Shown: positions 38,879-52,306, counted from the first letter of the stretch. The stretch is DNA of 64,000 bases from Campylorhamphus procurvoides (GCA_013396655.1 WBMV01009271.1:1317519-1381518); one strand, 5' to 3'. The notes: a model not told the origin generated them from the sequence alone. Numbers and translations: made by a program.

Positions 38879-41800
38879 AAAACAGATTATCTTTAATGGA
38901 GGTGACAAATGCCAAATTACTGTTTTGGGAAGCTGTGGTTGAACTGCTTCAGGCGATCACAGATTAAAGTTCTGTCTTCATCTTTCCCTTGTGCCTGTGT
39001 TACACGGACCAGAAGGAACAGCAGATAGCATGTGGTGTTTCAGCCATCTGGGGAATCTAATGGATGAAAATTAAAGCATCCCAGAAACTACTAAAAGTCA
39101 CTGCTTGTCAACGATTATAAAAACCAAAAACTTTGAATCCTGAAATTAAATTCAGACTTTTTCACTTGTCCAAGTGTCATTGCAAAAGTTTTGCTCCAGG
39201 CTACAAGGCTGCTTTGGCATGGACTGTCCTAAATTCTCCTGCTGGAGCCCTCTCTTCCACACAGCTCTGTCTTCAGTGTGTCTGAAGCAAAAATAGGATG
39301 GAAACATGCAATCCAATGAAGAAATTGTTTCAGATTACAGATATTGATAACAGAATTTAAAGTATTTGTCTTCTGCTGCCTTCAGAAGAAAGTAAATACA
39401 CAAACTTTTGCTGGGAATGGTAGCTACTCAGTAGAGATGTTTTACTGATAACAGTTTTTTGCCTCAAGAATTTTAACATGCTAACCTCTTATTTTTTGAA
39501 AAAGAAAAGAAATTAAATGGATTTATCTCTGTAAACTTCTGTGGCAAGTATTTATTTTGCAACCATGGTGCTTAAATTAAACAGCTAGATAGATCTGAGT
39601 TTATATTCCTGCAACCACAGGATTTTTTTTAAAGACTCCATGAATGTGTTGCTAAGAAACAAAGTCTGTCATATATCTATGCCACTCTTTAACTTATCCT
39701 AATTATAAACAAATTTTAAAAATTGCTTCTGGAATTATTTTTTTTAATATTTAACCATTGTCCAATCACTTCAGACGTCATCTTGTTTACAGGAGGCAGT
39801 AGAAAAAAGGGTCAAGTGAAGTAAATAGATTTATCTTAAAGTAACATTTGGAGTTGCTGTGGTGTTTTCAGGAAGTCCTTCTCCCCGCACAAGGAGGGTC
39901 AGATCTATTACAGCAAACACTTGTGAGACTTTTGGCATTTTTGTGTTATAAATTCTTCCTGTAACTTGCTGCAAATATTATGCTTACTTTCTTGTCTCTT
40001 ATGAATAAGTTATACTAAGAGCTAATGCTTTAGGGCTTGCACAGTTTTCAAGTGCTCTGATCAAATCCCTAGGTTTCCACCAGTAGATACATTCCTCGAT
40101 TGCACTTCCTGCCCCTTCGAAATATAAATCACCTCTAAAAAGTCATCAGACTACTACATTTCTCTAGAGCTATGGCATTCCTCTCAAAAAAAAAAAAAAA
40201 AACAGAGCACCAGTTACACAAAGGTCAGACTGCAAATCTGTTTTGATTTCCCAAACACTATCAAAGTAAAATGAAAACTAGAAAAAGTATTTTTACTTAC
40301 CAAGGAAGAACCAATAACAGACGAGAAAGATACGCAACTGTCCTTGCCTTTCAGCCTTCACCAAAAGAATTAATTATGACCTAATTAGTTTGAATAACCA
40401 CAAAAGCTTGGAAAAGCCTGGAGAAAGTATGAGTTAATGACTCTGTGAGACACATTAAAGAAACCTGTAATGATAAGCAAGTGTAAATTCTGTCCATCAG
40501 ACTGACCTCCTCCCACTAAGGGCATGGGTTCACGAAACAGCTGAGTAACGTCAACATTTTGGTATAGAAGAAGCAGTTTACTTGACAGTCTGAATTGCTA
40601 TACTTACAACAGAAAAAGGTCTGCATCTAAATCATGCAAATGGATGCATTATGATGATCAGAAACCAAAGTGTGATAGTGGCTGTTCTATGCAGAGAATC
40701 AAATATGATATTTTTCCCATTGTTTACCCAGCTCCAGTGTTCAAGACAAGAATGTGTGATACACACAGTACCTGTCATCACCATTCCCCACATTGCTGCA
40801 TCCACTGGTTAAGAAAGGACACCTTTGAAAAGACATTTTTATGAGAATATAAAGCATGTTGTTACTGAAACAATCAACATAGCACTAACGTGCAATATTT
40901 TCCATCTGAGATAGACACTCAGTACTAGGCGTACTGAAGCTCATAACTGGTTGGGGTTTTTTTGTGGCAGTTACTCCTCATCACATAGTAGAAAACCCAG
41001 GGTTATCTCAAGAACACAAAATGCCATTACTTATATTAAGCAGTTCCTCTTTTATCTCACTTTTGACACAGTATTTAAAAATTTCCTAGTAAACATCAAA
41101 ATTAACTCACTTTTAGCAGGAAAACACTGTCTGTTCAAGGAGTAAATATTTCCCTCAATATAATGCAGCAAGACTTAATTGAAAGTCATTTCTTGCTGAA
41201 GTGAAAGATAAGTTTCGCCATTCTTAATAGTGGCAAATCGAAGAAGTGTAAATTGAAATGCATCTGTATTGTATTTAGGAAGCAACAAAAGTCACACCAG
41301 GTGTTGTAAATTCCCTTGGGAATTGCACACTTTTCCCAGGACCCAACTGTTGAGAATTAAATGTCATGCCAATCTATGCTGTTACTTGGTGGAGTGTTGT
41401 GTTACCGGGAACATTCTGGAGCAGTGTATTGGCAGACAAGGCACATCTGAAAGGTCCCAACATCTTGTTCTAAAGGATCACCATGGCTACAGAACTGGTA
41501 CATGTTGCCATTCCTGAAACTGTTCCTAACATATTAAACTAAACTAATAAAAACACTTATATACAGATATTTGGAAATAAGCACACAAGGTGGACGCTTT
41601 GTCTCAAGAATCAGATCTAAAAGGCCTTGAACCTTGCTCTCTATCTCTGTATCCAGGTAACAAACTACGGATATTTGCATAATGCCTGTGATGAGCAAGT
41701 GGTTACTGCGGGTTTCTTTGCTTCAGTACGTTTACTGAGCTCAGGCTAGGGCCTCATTTTAGGATAATGTGCTCTCTTATATAGCCTGCCATTGCTTAAG

Positions 41801-42761
41801 ATCCCAATTAGGTTAAAATATTCTCCCACCCTGAGGATTTCTTTGGTCATTAGTGAGAAATGAGATTCACTTTTTTCCCACCAGAGCACTTATTGCCCCA
41901 GCCTGCTCTGGAGGCACTAATTATTGCCAGCAGTAAATAGGCCGCTCCTGACTGCTCACATCATTACCAGCCCCTAAAGAGACCAGCACATTGCTAAACA
42001 GACTGTCCTTTGCTCCCTGCCTGGGCAATACTCAGATCCTAATGTGAAGCCATCCCACTGGTTTCTTCATAACCTCATATTCCATAAAACATATAACTAA
42101 TCATACAACACAGCATGTTGTGGGCTCTCCCATGAGATGAAACACAATGACAATCCAATCACTTTCAGTGGTAACAGATCTTTGGGTGACCATATCCTGA
42201 GCTGTCTCTGCAGGTTATCACAACACTGAGCAAGACAAAATATTAACAGCAAAACTCACATTTTTTTTGGGATTCATAGTGTGTATGAAACGCGTTGGCA
42301 GATATTTGGATAAAATATGTTTTGTGCCAAACACTGAAATCCCTCAGCACAACTTTCATTGGCACTTTCTAAGCATGTGCCACCAGAACTTGATCTTTTC
42401 TGCCTCAGACCACCAAGTGCTCTGGGCTGCTCCTGTGACAGCAAAGTGTACGAACACTGGCACCTGCTATCTGAATTCTCACTGGCCCACTCTGCCTTCA
42501 CAACTGCTAGCACACGGGGCAATGGCAGTGGCTGGCTTGAATCCAGTGTGAGGATTTTTGTCATAAGCATTATCTTTAACAACTTTGGATCTCTTTTGTT
42601 ATACAAAAATACCGTAACTCTCAGGATACAGTTTGATAACTTTAATGAGGCTTTGCAATTTACATTCAATATGTATTAGTACACAAAATATAAGAAATCA
42701 CATATACATATAAACTTTTGTTTGTTTTACAAGTCAACCAGTATGAATTACACAAGCTACA
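38879..42761. other. Intergenic sequence downstream of PTGFR
   Basis: No gene recognised. The interval 41690-42050 has more balanced base composition and ordered, non-repetitive sequence that could be conserved noncoding DNA; this is an impression only. It has a 17-A tract at about 40186. Confidence 0.6.
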
Positions 42762-42767
42762 TTTATT
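42762..42767 (-). terminator. Second candidate polyadenylation signal AATAAA
   Basis: TTTATT on the plus strand, in an AT-rich stretch that also has an ATTAAA-type variant (TTTAAT, 42641-42646) further downstream. It is a possible distal PTGFR 3' end, with no transcript evidence. Confidence 0.3.
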
Positions 42768-43112
42768 CACATAACAAAATGGAACACTGTCAAGCTTCAT
42801 TCATGATCAAATATCTCAACAATTTACAAACCAACATATTTTGCAGCTGCTAAAACAGCAATCTTTCATAAAGAACAAATAATTTATGTCAATAGATACA
42901 CTGACATCACATTCTACGAAATGAAAAAGCCAAACTGAGCACTGACTGAATGCTTCCAGATTTCAGCAGAACCCACATGAAGCAATAGTGTTGAACTTGT
43001 ACCAGCCTCAAATCTGTGCACAGCTTATCAGTTCTATGACTGAGAAGAGAAATCACATACAGAAATCCTTTAGGGTAAGTTAAGCCATTTCACTACAGGG
43101 TTATCTAACCCA

Positions 43113-43118
43113 TTTATT
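43113..43118 (-). terminator. Candidate polyadenylation signal AATAAA
   Basis: TTTATT on the plus strand reads AATAAA on the minus strand, about 1.4 kb past the PTGFR stop codon. It is the first canonical hexamer I noticed downstream. Hexamers are frequent by chance in AT-rich DNA, so this is only a candidate. Confidence 0.3.
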
Positions 43119-44518
43119 TTTCAGCTTTTTTAAAACAAAAAGGAAATAGCTTTAAAAAAAATTAAATACTTAAACCTTTTGGTTTTTCATTTTCTGACTT
43201 AAACTATTCTCACATACAACATGAATTTGTACTTTTTGAATAGTTTTGGTCCCTCAGACTGTCTTCTTGGTGAATCTGTTTTTAACTACTTTGTTCAAAT
43301 ATAAAAACACTTCATTAATGTAGTTATTTGAAGTAAAGTAGGTAAAAATAACACAGACCTTTCTCTCTTGAAATAATACCACTCCGCTTTTCCTTCTGAA
43401 GATCATAAAGTCACAAAAACCAAAGCTTCTTTTAGCAGCATTAAAGGGGAAGGGCCTTCGGTGTGGAGTCCTGGAAACCTTCTCGTACCTTCAAATATAC
43501 TGAATGCCCTCAGCCCTTCAGACACAGACCCTGCGAAAACTGAGCATTCAATTTGCTTTCACAAACAAAACCATGCTCCCAAAGCAGTTCCCTGCAGAGG
43601 TGTTCATTTGGTCACACACATTTTCACAAGACACGTGACCTTTTACAAATGAAGCAGATTTACCACACAAGCATTTCAGTATATGCACTAGGGGAACATT
43701 CCAGAATCATCCTTCAGTTTTGGGAAGGAGGGGAAAACCTATTTTTACAGACTAACCACTGTTTTATGCCTATTAGCTTCAACAAAATCTGTTGAAAGGA
43801 CTAAAAATGCACCAATAAATCTGAACATTTAACTAAGGAAGCTGAGCTGAACTGCTTCTGTGTTCCCACAGGGAACCTCAGGTTTTGTCAGTGAATTGAA
43901 AGGAACAGTTACACTGATGAAGTTTGCAGCTCTCCCAAACATTCATGGAACAGGAAATAATTAAGAGGTCAAGTCAATGAACCAAGTAAAGTGGATCATT
44001 TCATAAACTAGGCACAAGCAAGATGTCTTTTATCTGTATAATTGGTAAATTCAATGCCTAGAAGCAAAGAATACCCTTATGGAAAGGATGCTGGACTTTA
44101 TCCTAGAAAGCAGTGACTCCGCAAAGGATTTAGGGTTACCTCTGGTAGGTAAAATCGACCCCTTTTAAAAATCACCTTGGAGATCACTTTTGCAGTTCCA
44201 TCCATTCCTCAGACAGCTGCTAAGGTAATGGGTTTGGTGGGAAGTACTATAAGCAACCCTGTTCACTTTAGTACCTGGAAAGGAGAAATATGGATGATTT
44301 ATCATTCCACTGCCACTTTTGGAAAGGATGTATTATAAAGGGAATTAAAACATTCAAGGGCATCTTTTAGAGTAGCAATATCAAACTGGTAAGCAACAAT
44401 AGCAAACCACTCACAATTTAAGACAAATACCAAACCACTGAGCCTTGGAATTCCCTTTAAGGTATTGCCCATGTTATGAGCATTGCCTCCACTGTCTCTT
44501 CACAGCCTGTGTTAAACT

Positions 44519-44821
44519 TCATTGTCCCATCGAGCTGAGCGGCTGCAGGTTTATCTGTTTGGAACTTGGTGACTCCGATATTGCTGCAACCTTCAAAGAA
44601 TTCTTGATGGAGCTGAGTTCCCACATGTGTAAGTTTACGATGTGCACACCACAACATCCCCTTGTGATCTTGTACAGGTTTTTAAGTACAGCCTTCCGGA
44701 GAAGAATGTACACCCAGGGATCTAAAATCTGATTCCACGTGGCCATTCGGAGAGCAAAAAGTATTGTTTCACATGTCTCCTTTGAACGACTCTTATTAAT
44801 CCCAATTCTGGCCATTGTCAC
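44519..44821 (-). CDS. PTGFR: PTGFR last coding exon: residues 264-363, TM7 and C-terminal tail
   Basis: The exon starts after acceptor TTTTCAG (AG at 44823-44822) and continues in phase 0 from CTG of the previous exon, restoring [13 protein letters not shown] across the TM6/ECL3 boundary. It encodes ECL3, TM7 and the cytoplasmic tail. R288 in ALRMATWNQ matches the conserved TM7 arginine that prostanoid receptors use for the ligand carboxylate. DPWVY at 297-301 is the family's version of NPxxY, followed by the helix-8 region [13 protein letters not shown]. The tail carries [19 protein letters not shown], strongly typical of PTGFR, then a divergent end finishing SSMGQ before TGA at 44519-44521. 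The total of 363 residues compares with about 359 in human. No frameshift or internal stop is present in either exon, so the gene looks intact. A 63-bp tandem duplication of the adjacent intron sequence begins exactly at this exon's boundary. Confidence 0.96.
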   Translation of the reverse strand: MTMARIGINKSRSKETCETILFALRMATWNQILDPWVYILLRKAVLKNLYKITRGCCGVHIVNLHMWELSSIKNSLKVAAISESPSSKQINLQPLSSMGQ

Positions 44822-44946
44822 CTGAAAAGGGAACGTTTTAAAAATTATGTGTCAAAAAATACAGCAAGAGAGCATACAGATTACTTGAAAATGGAATATT
44901 CTAAAATTATACATTAAAAAATACACCAAGAGAGCATATAAATGAG
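44821..44946 (-). repeat. 63-bp tandem duplication spanning the PTGFR last-exon acceptor
   Basis: Copy 1 (44821-44883) and copy 2 (44884-44946) share, on the plus strand, C.TGAAAA.GGAA..TT, then TAAAATTAT and AAAAAATACA.CAAGAGAGCA. Copy 1 contains the functional acceptor TTTTCAG/G. In copy 2 the aligned position reads TTTTCAAG, which still holds an AG one base later. Confidence 0.85.
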
Positions 44947-45725
44947 TTGAATCATTTCAGCGTCACCGCTGATCATCACACCTTCACAGCATCAATGCAT
45001 CCCAACAGCAATGTAAATACTTTCAGGCAAGTAACATTTATCATCCTGGAAATCCTCTAGTGTTTTATACAGAATGTGCATGTGTCTCTGCTGAATTACT
45101 TCTGCTGAACTTCGAGCAGATGATGGCAACCAGCCAGGCAATGCCCTTCAAAACCAGGGATTAATATCAGCAAGAAATAAAAACCTAACCCAGAATCTGA
45201 GCTAACAAAGCATGCCAAGACTGTTCCAGGAATGGGTTTTTTCAAGGACAGAGGCCACTGGTAGGTCAGAACATTTCTATGAAAGGTACTTATTTTTTCA
45301 TATTATCCTAATTAATAATAAGGAATACAGCAGCTTGATTTCAGCAAGAAGATTCATGTTTTAAGCTGCAACAGAACATAAATTATTGACACCAGAGAAT
45401 TTAGAGGTTTATAGGAAAATTTAAGCCATGGTGACAAAAACGACCAATACTCTTCCTCTTGTCAGTGGAGACACAGATGGGTCTCATTCACCTCTGGAGG
45501 TGCTGTACATGGACAGACCTACACCAGCAAAAACCAGAGCCAATAGTTTCACATGGTGAAGGCTTCTCCCAGAATGCTTCATCAGGACTGCGTCTGGCAG
45601 AGGATACATCCCAAGAGCTACACCAGCCCAGGAAGCTGTGGCTGTCCTCCCCACTCTGCAGAGCAACAACCTAAGCTGGGAGACACTCTGCTGAAACTCA
45701 CGCTGCTGGGGCTCCGGCCCTCCTA

Positions 45726-45743
45726 CCCTAACCCTAACCCTAA
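45726..45743. repeat. Short interstitial telomere-like array, (CCCTAA)3
   Basis: Three perfect CCCTAA units lie in the PTGFR intron, preceded by a partial CTA. Confidence 0.95.
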
Positions 45744-48380
45744 GCCTTTACAGGCTCTCTGCCACTGAGGGGTTGTAACCTGAGTTTCTGTGTGAGGAAA
45801 GCCTCATCTGCAATGCCAGGAATCTGCCATAAGATGATAAATTCTCTCTCTCTATTATTAATGTTAAAAGCACAGGAAGACTTTTTTGGTAGAAAGATGA
45901 AACACAGTAAGGCTTTCAGTTCCAAAGCCTTTAAAGCAACAGTTATTTAACTAAGAAACAGGAGATTTTACAACTGATGCTACGAGTACACTGATTTATT
46001 GGGCAATGAGAGTTAGGGTCAGTCTGCCCAAGTGCAGAGAGTTGTATTTTCAAAAAGATACACTGAAGAAAAAAAAAAGGAAACCTAAAAGATAATAATG
46101 ACTGAAGAAAGAAAACTAAAGCTCAGTACACTAGCAAACCTATTATACTCCTTTTTAAATGCTTTTCTGTATTTCCAGACCCTACCTATAGCTTGCAAGT
46201 CACCACATCTGAGTATAAACTCCAGTGGAACAAAGTGAATTCATAAAAGGACACTGATCTTGCTTGATTAAGCATTTGATTGTTTCTGTATGGCATCTAT
46301 GGGAGCAGCAAAGAAATCCCCTAGGAACATTGCTAAGGAAGCTGGTAGAACTGGCAGAAGCACAGCTGGGAACTGGTGCGAGGAGGAGGAGGAGAAATGT
46401 CTGAGCACCAAGCCAACACAAACACAAGCCAGTTCCCTGAATCTGCTTTTCACCCCAAAACCACTGGGCACATTCCTCTCTGACATCAGCAGCTGATCCA
46501 AACTTGAACAACTCCTTTGACTTCCTCATGGTATGTTTTTTCAGGACAGTCTACATTTCATTTATTCAAGGCCTAATACCACAAGCCCAACTCAGAATAT
46601 TTCTTACTCATGCAAGTATGACTGGGCATCAAATGACAGCTCAACAGAGCTCATAAACCAGTGTCCTTATCCCATACAGCACATGCTTGAGTTAATCCAG
46701 ACATACAGCTTCCTAATCTGCTTCTTGATGTACTTCAAAATCCATTTGTTGCTCCTTTCTTGCATTCTGCAGTTAATAAATGTCAAATCCAATGCAATTT
46801 CATGCACAGGAAAAGAAGCCATAGATGTTTCCAGCAAGGAAAAGTAGCTTCACACAGATTTTGTTAACCTATATTATTTTCTCACACGTTACTTAGCAAA
46901 CTTGTGAGATTCCTTTTCATTTAGAAGTAATCACCTCTAAATAAATCTATTCATTTGTTGTTCAACTTGCTGGATCAACATAAAGTACCTCTGCTGTGAT
47001 TCCGTATTTACATGAAATAAATCAGGACAAGGAAACTTGGTACATCATTTATACATTCTGATACTTGGAGAAGCTTCATCCAGAACATTCAAGTTACCTT
47101 TTCTGAACATTGGGAACACAAAAAATAATATATCTGAACTCACACTGAGCAAGTAGAGCTTATGTACATCGACACATGCTTAAGCAATTTAGCTGTAAAT
47201 CTCTGTATTTGAAATAATAAAATCTAGACTACTACTAATTTTGTTTCCTGAAAATTTTCTAGCCATATTATTTACATTATTTGGGAGTATTATACAGAAA
47301 TTTAAAAATATTTCCTTTCTTTTATCCCTAAAACTAACAGAAAATAATAACCCAGCTATTTGAAGTTCTGAAGGCTGAGATTTCCTTACAGAAATGGACT
47401 AAGACAAAGAATCTCATTCCAGCCCCACACATGAGCATTTTTGGCCTAAAACACTTGTGGCAGAGCAGCAGGACATGCCACCATCACATTGTCTCTGAGT
47501 ATGAAGTGAGAGATCTTCGCATTCCCCAAAGAGACTGCACTGTACTGGAGGCTCTTTCATGTCTTCTGAGAAAACACATTACAAAACTGCACGCAACTGA
47601 AATCAACTGCACCAACAGTGCAAAGAGGAGACTGTCCTAGAGCCTTTCTAAAAGCATCGGCTGATTTCTAGACCTTAAACGCCAGCTGAAGAGGGGTAGA
47701 ATGGAGTGAAGTCAATACAAATTATTATTTCTAACACATTTTCATAGTCAATTGGTTTATTTAAATTTAAATTCTTAAAATACTGTTCCAAAGTCAGTTT
47801 GAAACCAATTATAAAAAGGACTAATACTACCAGCATTTTAATAAAGGATTTCATTGAAGTCAAACATGCACAAACTTGCTCCCTGGGCACAAGAAATTTG
47901 TGTCACTGAACTGGCTCAAGTCATCAGCTCAGAAACTGCAAGCAGAGCTTGCTGAGGGGACCTCAAGAGCAGGACCACCTCTGCAGGCACAGAAATGACA
48001 CTCCTTTCTTCTTATTTGACTAATAGTGGTCAAAAACTAGTTGAAGTCAGGAAATCAAACCAAAGACTTTTTTCCTTCCCTGTAGGTCCATCAGGTTACT
48101 ATGACAGAGGATTTCTGTTCTCTGTAGCCAGCAGTACACAAATGGGGAAGCGGGAAGAGGCAACACATTACATCATAACTAATTGCCTTTGATCTCCACA
48201 ACTTAAGTTAATATTCATGCAGATTCAGCAGTATGACTCAAAAATTAATCTCCAGCTGGTAAATGATAAATGTAACCCATGACATTTTCTAACCTATTTG
48301 GAAATGTAAGAATCCAAGTAGCCCTTTCCTGATTTATACAATGTTTATATGAACACAGCTGTGGTATGTCGCACTGGTTT

Positions 48381-48382
<2 letters not shown>

Positions 48383-48412
<30 letters not shown>
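48383..48412 (+). repeat. Poly-A tract of 30 bases
   Basis: A run of 30 A is followed by an A-rich GAACACAACAAGAAGAAAAC stretch and an N at 48433. I do not recognise a retrotransposed body to its left, so it is listed as simple sequence. Confidence 0.9.
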
Positions 48413-48416
<4 letters not shown>

Positions 48417-51400
48417 ACAACAAGAAGAAAACNTCACATGATGTAACCAAGACAATTCAAACTTTCTTTAAAACAGTAACTATAAAAGCATAACTGTAAA
48501 AGCAATTTTTTATACCAAGGCTACCTGCTTGTAAGATATAAAGTTACTGACTCATACTAGTGGGTGGTTTACAGAAAGACCTGAGAATTCGCTCTCCTTG
48601 AAATAAAGAGAAATCAAATACAGTAAACTTCCCCATAGTTCTTGTCCAATTTTAAGCTTCATTAAAACCAAGTTGCACTTTGCAAGATCCGGGAAGTCTG
48701 ATGGAAAATTTTTTAAAACATTTTGAAATTGTTGACTTCTTCAGTTTTGCACCTAGCAGACAGCACCAGAGAACTGACATCTCCCTTAGGGACAAACCTC
48801 AGTGAAACAAACTGAAAAAAAATTGCTCCAAAGCTTCACACCACTCTCCAGCCATAAACAGCACTAATTTAATTCCCCTTCCAACTGGACCTACACGAGA
48901 ACAACTAATAGGCTAAATGGCTGTGCTGCTTAGTCACATTCCTGTTGGTGCTCAAGGACAGCCAGTCAAAACAAGGAGCAACCTTTACAGCTAGTTAGGA
49001 AATAACACAAAAATGCTACTTTGATGCATTTCAGCACATAGCCTCTAAATCGAGGTTCTATCCTTGACTTCAGGAAACTGGATAAAAACCAGTCACCAAG
49101 AGATTGACATGGAAAGCAGAGTAGACAAATATCGGAAATTCTCGTCCTCTTCAGCTCAGCCTTCGGGCTCCACTTCTCAGTGGGAACCTTGCAGACCCTC
49201 CCAAACCTCTTCCTCTTCCTTTGGATTTCCTAACAAGCAGTTCTGAAGATTTCCATTAACGGGAGAAAGTTCATGGATTTTTCAGTATTTGCACAGCATT
49301 TATATGTTGTCACTAATGCCTACACTGAACCCAGAGGTGCAAATCCCCTTCTCCTAAATCACACAGGACTCAAGGCAGAACTTTACTATGTCCCACTTCA
49401 TGGAAACAAAAAATGTACACTTATTTTGAATGTCCAGAAGTTTTTCGAACTTTCCTTATTCGTGCTACAAAAGAAGCTGCAGTCTGCTAATAGGCAAGAG
49501 ATCACACAAGATGACACTTTGTAGTACTCCATAAACACAAACTTTAAGGAAAAAAATTTGCAAAATAGGAGCAAGAAATAAAAATTTATTAATGTTCGCA
49601 TTTTATGTACCATTTTATATCTCCTAAGAACAGCTATGAGAAAAGAAACAGACAGCAAATTGCCTGTATCATTGTTATACAGATCCTGCAGTATATAAAC
49701 CACACATTTGTTGCAGCAAAGCTGAGTATGCTTCATTCTACTTTTTCATGTCATTCTGAAAGTCAGTTTAAAAACAAGGGCTTCCAAGAAATACGCAATG
49801 CACTACTTCTGCCATCAAGATGTTAGTGCACACACTGTTCTACTTATGCCACATAATGCTTTTTATGTTCTTGATCAGAAACATGTTTTTCCCCTAATGT
49901 TTTCCTTTCCCTTTCTAAAAGAAAAACATGAAACATATCTTCAACTTTTATATACCAGATGATCATTTAGCATAGCAATTAAATTTTACTGAGCACAGTG
50001 ATTTTATAAAAAATGTCAAATTAAATAGGAATTGTAGATGAAAAAATACATGAGCAAGGCTTCCTCCACATTATAAAGTCCAGAGGGTACTATTAACAGC
50101 TAATGCAGAAAGTTTTGCAGGATCAGATCTTGAGAAGTAGCAGCAGAATAAGGAAATCTCTTTTTCTCTCATGTATACTTCTGTGACAAAGTAATAATCC
50201 CACTAAAAATTAAGAATGGATCCACTGGCTCACTATTTAATTGGGGGAAAATCGTTATCTAACTCCCAAAATCAAGTTCTAGTCCAAAACAGCTAAATCA
50301 AGGATAGTGGTTATTACCTGCCATGATACACATCCTTAAACATATAAGTTTGCTTATTACCCTGTAAAAAGCACCTAGTCTGAGAAAGACCTTTCCCGTG
50401 TCAGGATCGCAGTCTCTCTCAGAAAAAAACAGACTTCAAACAGAATCCAAATGAAAAACTGACAAAAAAGATTGCTAGCTGAGATTGCCAAATTATTTTG
50501 TAGAAGTTTATTTAGCCTCTGTGTGCTCCATATTTGCTCCCCTTAAAATGGAGCTGCATAAACCTGGAGGTATTGTAGCAGCATGTATGTGACACCAGAG
50601 CCATGACATTAAATTTAGGCTCTGTGGATGTTTGCCACCCAGCAGCTCAGCTCCATCTGACCTCTCCATGGGATCCATCCTCACTGAGGCCATTCAGTTC
50701 ATTGGAGATCTCTGGCCTCCTCACGCAGGCTCAGGTCTGTAGAGGACTCACAGCCTACTGCACTGCATTACTGTGCCATTAGAGTCAAATGTGACGTTCT
50801 CATCATCCGTGCTTATACAGTTTTATGCAAAATATTTATGCACCACAACATGTCTTCTGAACAAATATTTGGAAACATCTTGAAATGAGATTTTTCTGTA
50901 CACAAGAATTTGTCAAAATTTCTGAAAAAAACATGAAATGCCACATTGTTATACTCGTGTATAACACAAAGGTGTTTTATTAAATGCCTTTGGCATTATC
51001 ATGCTCTGTAAAAGGCAGGACTGCAATTATGAAGTAAGCCTCATAAACAGAAGGTGTCAGGGGGTTTTGTGCATAAACTTGCAAGCATTAACTGAAAGTG
51101 AAGTTTTTATTTTCTGTCAACTTTTCCCTTAGACACTACCTATTTGCATCTGTTCTGCAATAGCATAAATTCAGGTTGGGCTTGAATGAAGCATTCCAGA
51201 TCACCTCTCTTTGTTTCCCCTGAATAATCCAAATATTTCCATCTTGGATTGATAGTCTTTCTTTGTTATTTCCTTTCCTCCCTGTCAAAATTAGAAATAC
51301 TTTGCTTCAACTCACAATGTGATTATTCTCACAGCTTAATTGATAACTCATTTGAAAAGAAAGCATTGTGGATATGGGTAGAAAAAACTCTAGCATTGGA

Positions 51401-52306
51401 AACAGTAGATGACTCACTTCATAACAAAAAGACATAGTGTCCACACCAAAGTCAAATAAACAACCCATTTCCTGAGCTACATGTTTTAAAGTTGAAGAAA
51501 GCTTGCTTCCATAGCATGAGCAATGTATTCCTACCTAAGAACAAGGCCTGTAACAAAAATAACTTGCACAAAAAATTTATAGATAAAATTAAATATTCTT
51601 TACCCTCCAATGCTGAGAGAAACTTTACAGGACATCTGTAAGGAACAGAAAACAAGAGTATTTCCAATACTGTATAATAAGGACCATCCTTATGGTATTT
51701 AGGGATGCAAGGACTATATGTATTCTGGATCCATTTATTCTTCCATTAGGGTCAGTTAGGTAAAGCTTCAAATCCTGGAAATGACCTATTACTTCTGTTG
51801 CTTTGCTTTTCCAGGTTTTCACACTCATTTGGAAAAAACCAGATTTTTAATGGTTAAATAAATATTCAGATTTATTTAGGAGCAGCAGAACTTCTCTCAC
51901 TAATACCCCATAAATACCTAAAGAAAGAATCACAAATAACATATAATACTGGGAAGAAAGAGAACCATCTGAAGGCAGAAAAAAAAGAGACAATATATAG
52001 ACAACCTGGGAGGAAGAGGAGCTGCAAAGGTCCATAACTATAGAATGAATTGAGCATTTAATTACTGTTGTGCACAGATCAAATTAACAACTTAGAAGTG
52101 AACTGTCTTTTCAAACATCACCACGTTCATGCTGCTTCATTAGTAAACTCATCCTCCATTGTATTTACATGTCTGAGGAGATACAACATAAATTCAGCAG
52201 CCAGAGGCAAATCTTCCACTTCTGTCTTTTAGAGCAAGAAAACATTCTATAGGGAATGAGGGATCTGCCAGTTCTTACCTGGCCATTTTTTTAAATTCTC
52301 TCTGAT

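Larger units (their letters stand above)
42762..44518 (-). other. PTGFR: Probable PTGFR 3'UTR
   Basis: Downstream of the TGA no further coding sequence is seen. The first canonical AATAAA signals I find on the minus strand are at 43113-43118 and 42762-42767. The 3' end therefore plausibly falls in this interval, giving a 3'UTR of about 1.4-1.8 kb. ORFs in this stretch (for example 42274-42669 on the minus strand) resemble no known protein and are treated as chance. The extent is inferred only from signal positions. Confidence 0.35.

Noticed and set aside
42267..42679. ORFs of 94-131 codons on both strands
   Set aside because: They lie in or just past the probable PTGFR 3'UTR and have no recognisable protein content.
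48340..48440. Processed pseudogene or SINE ending in the 30-A tract
   Set aside because: No retroposed body or target-site duplication could be recognised beside the A run.
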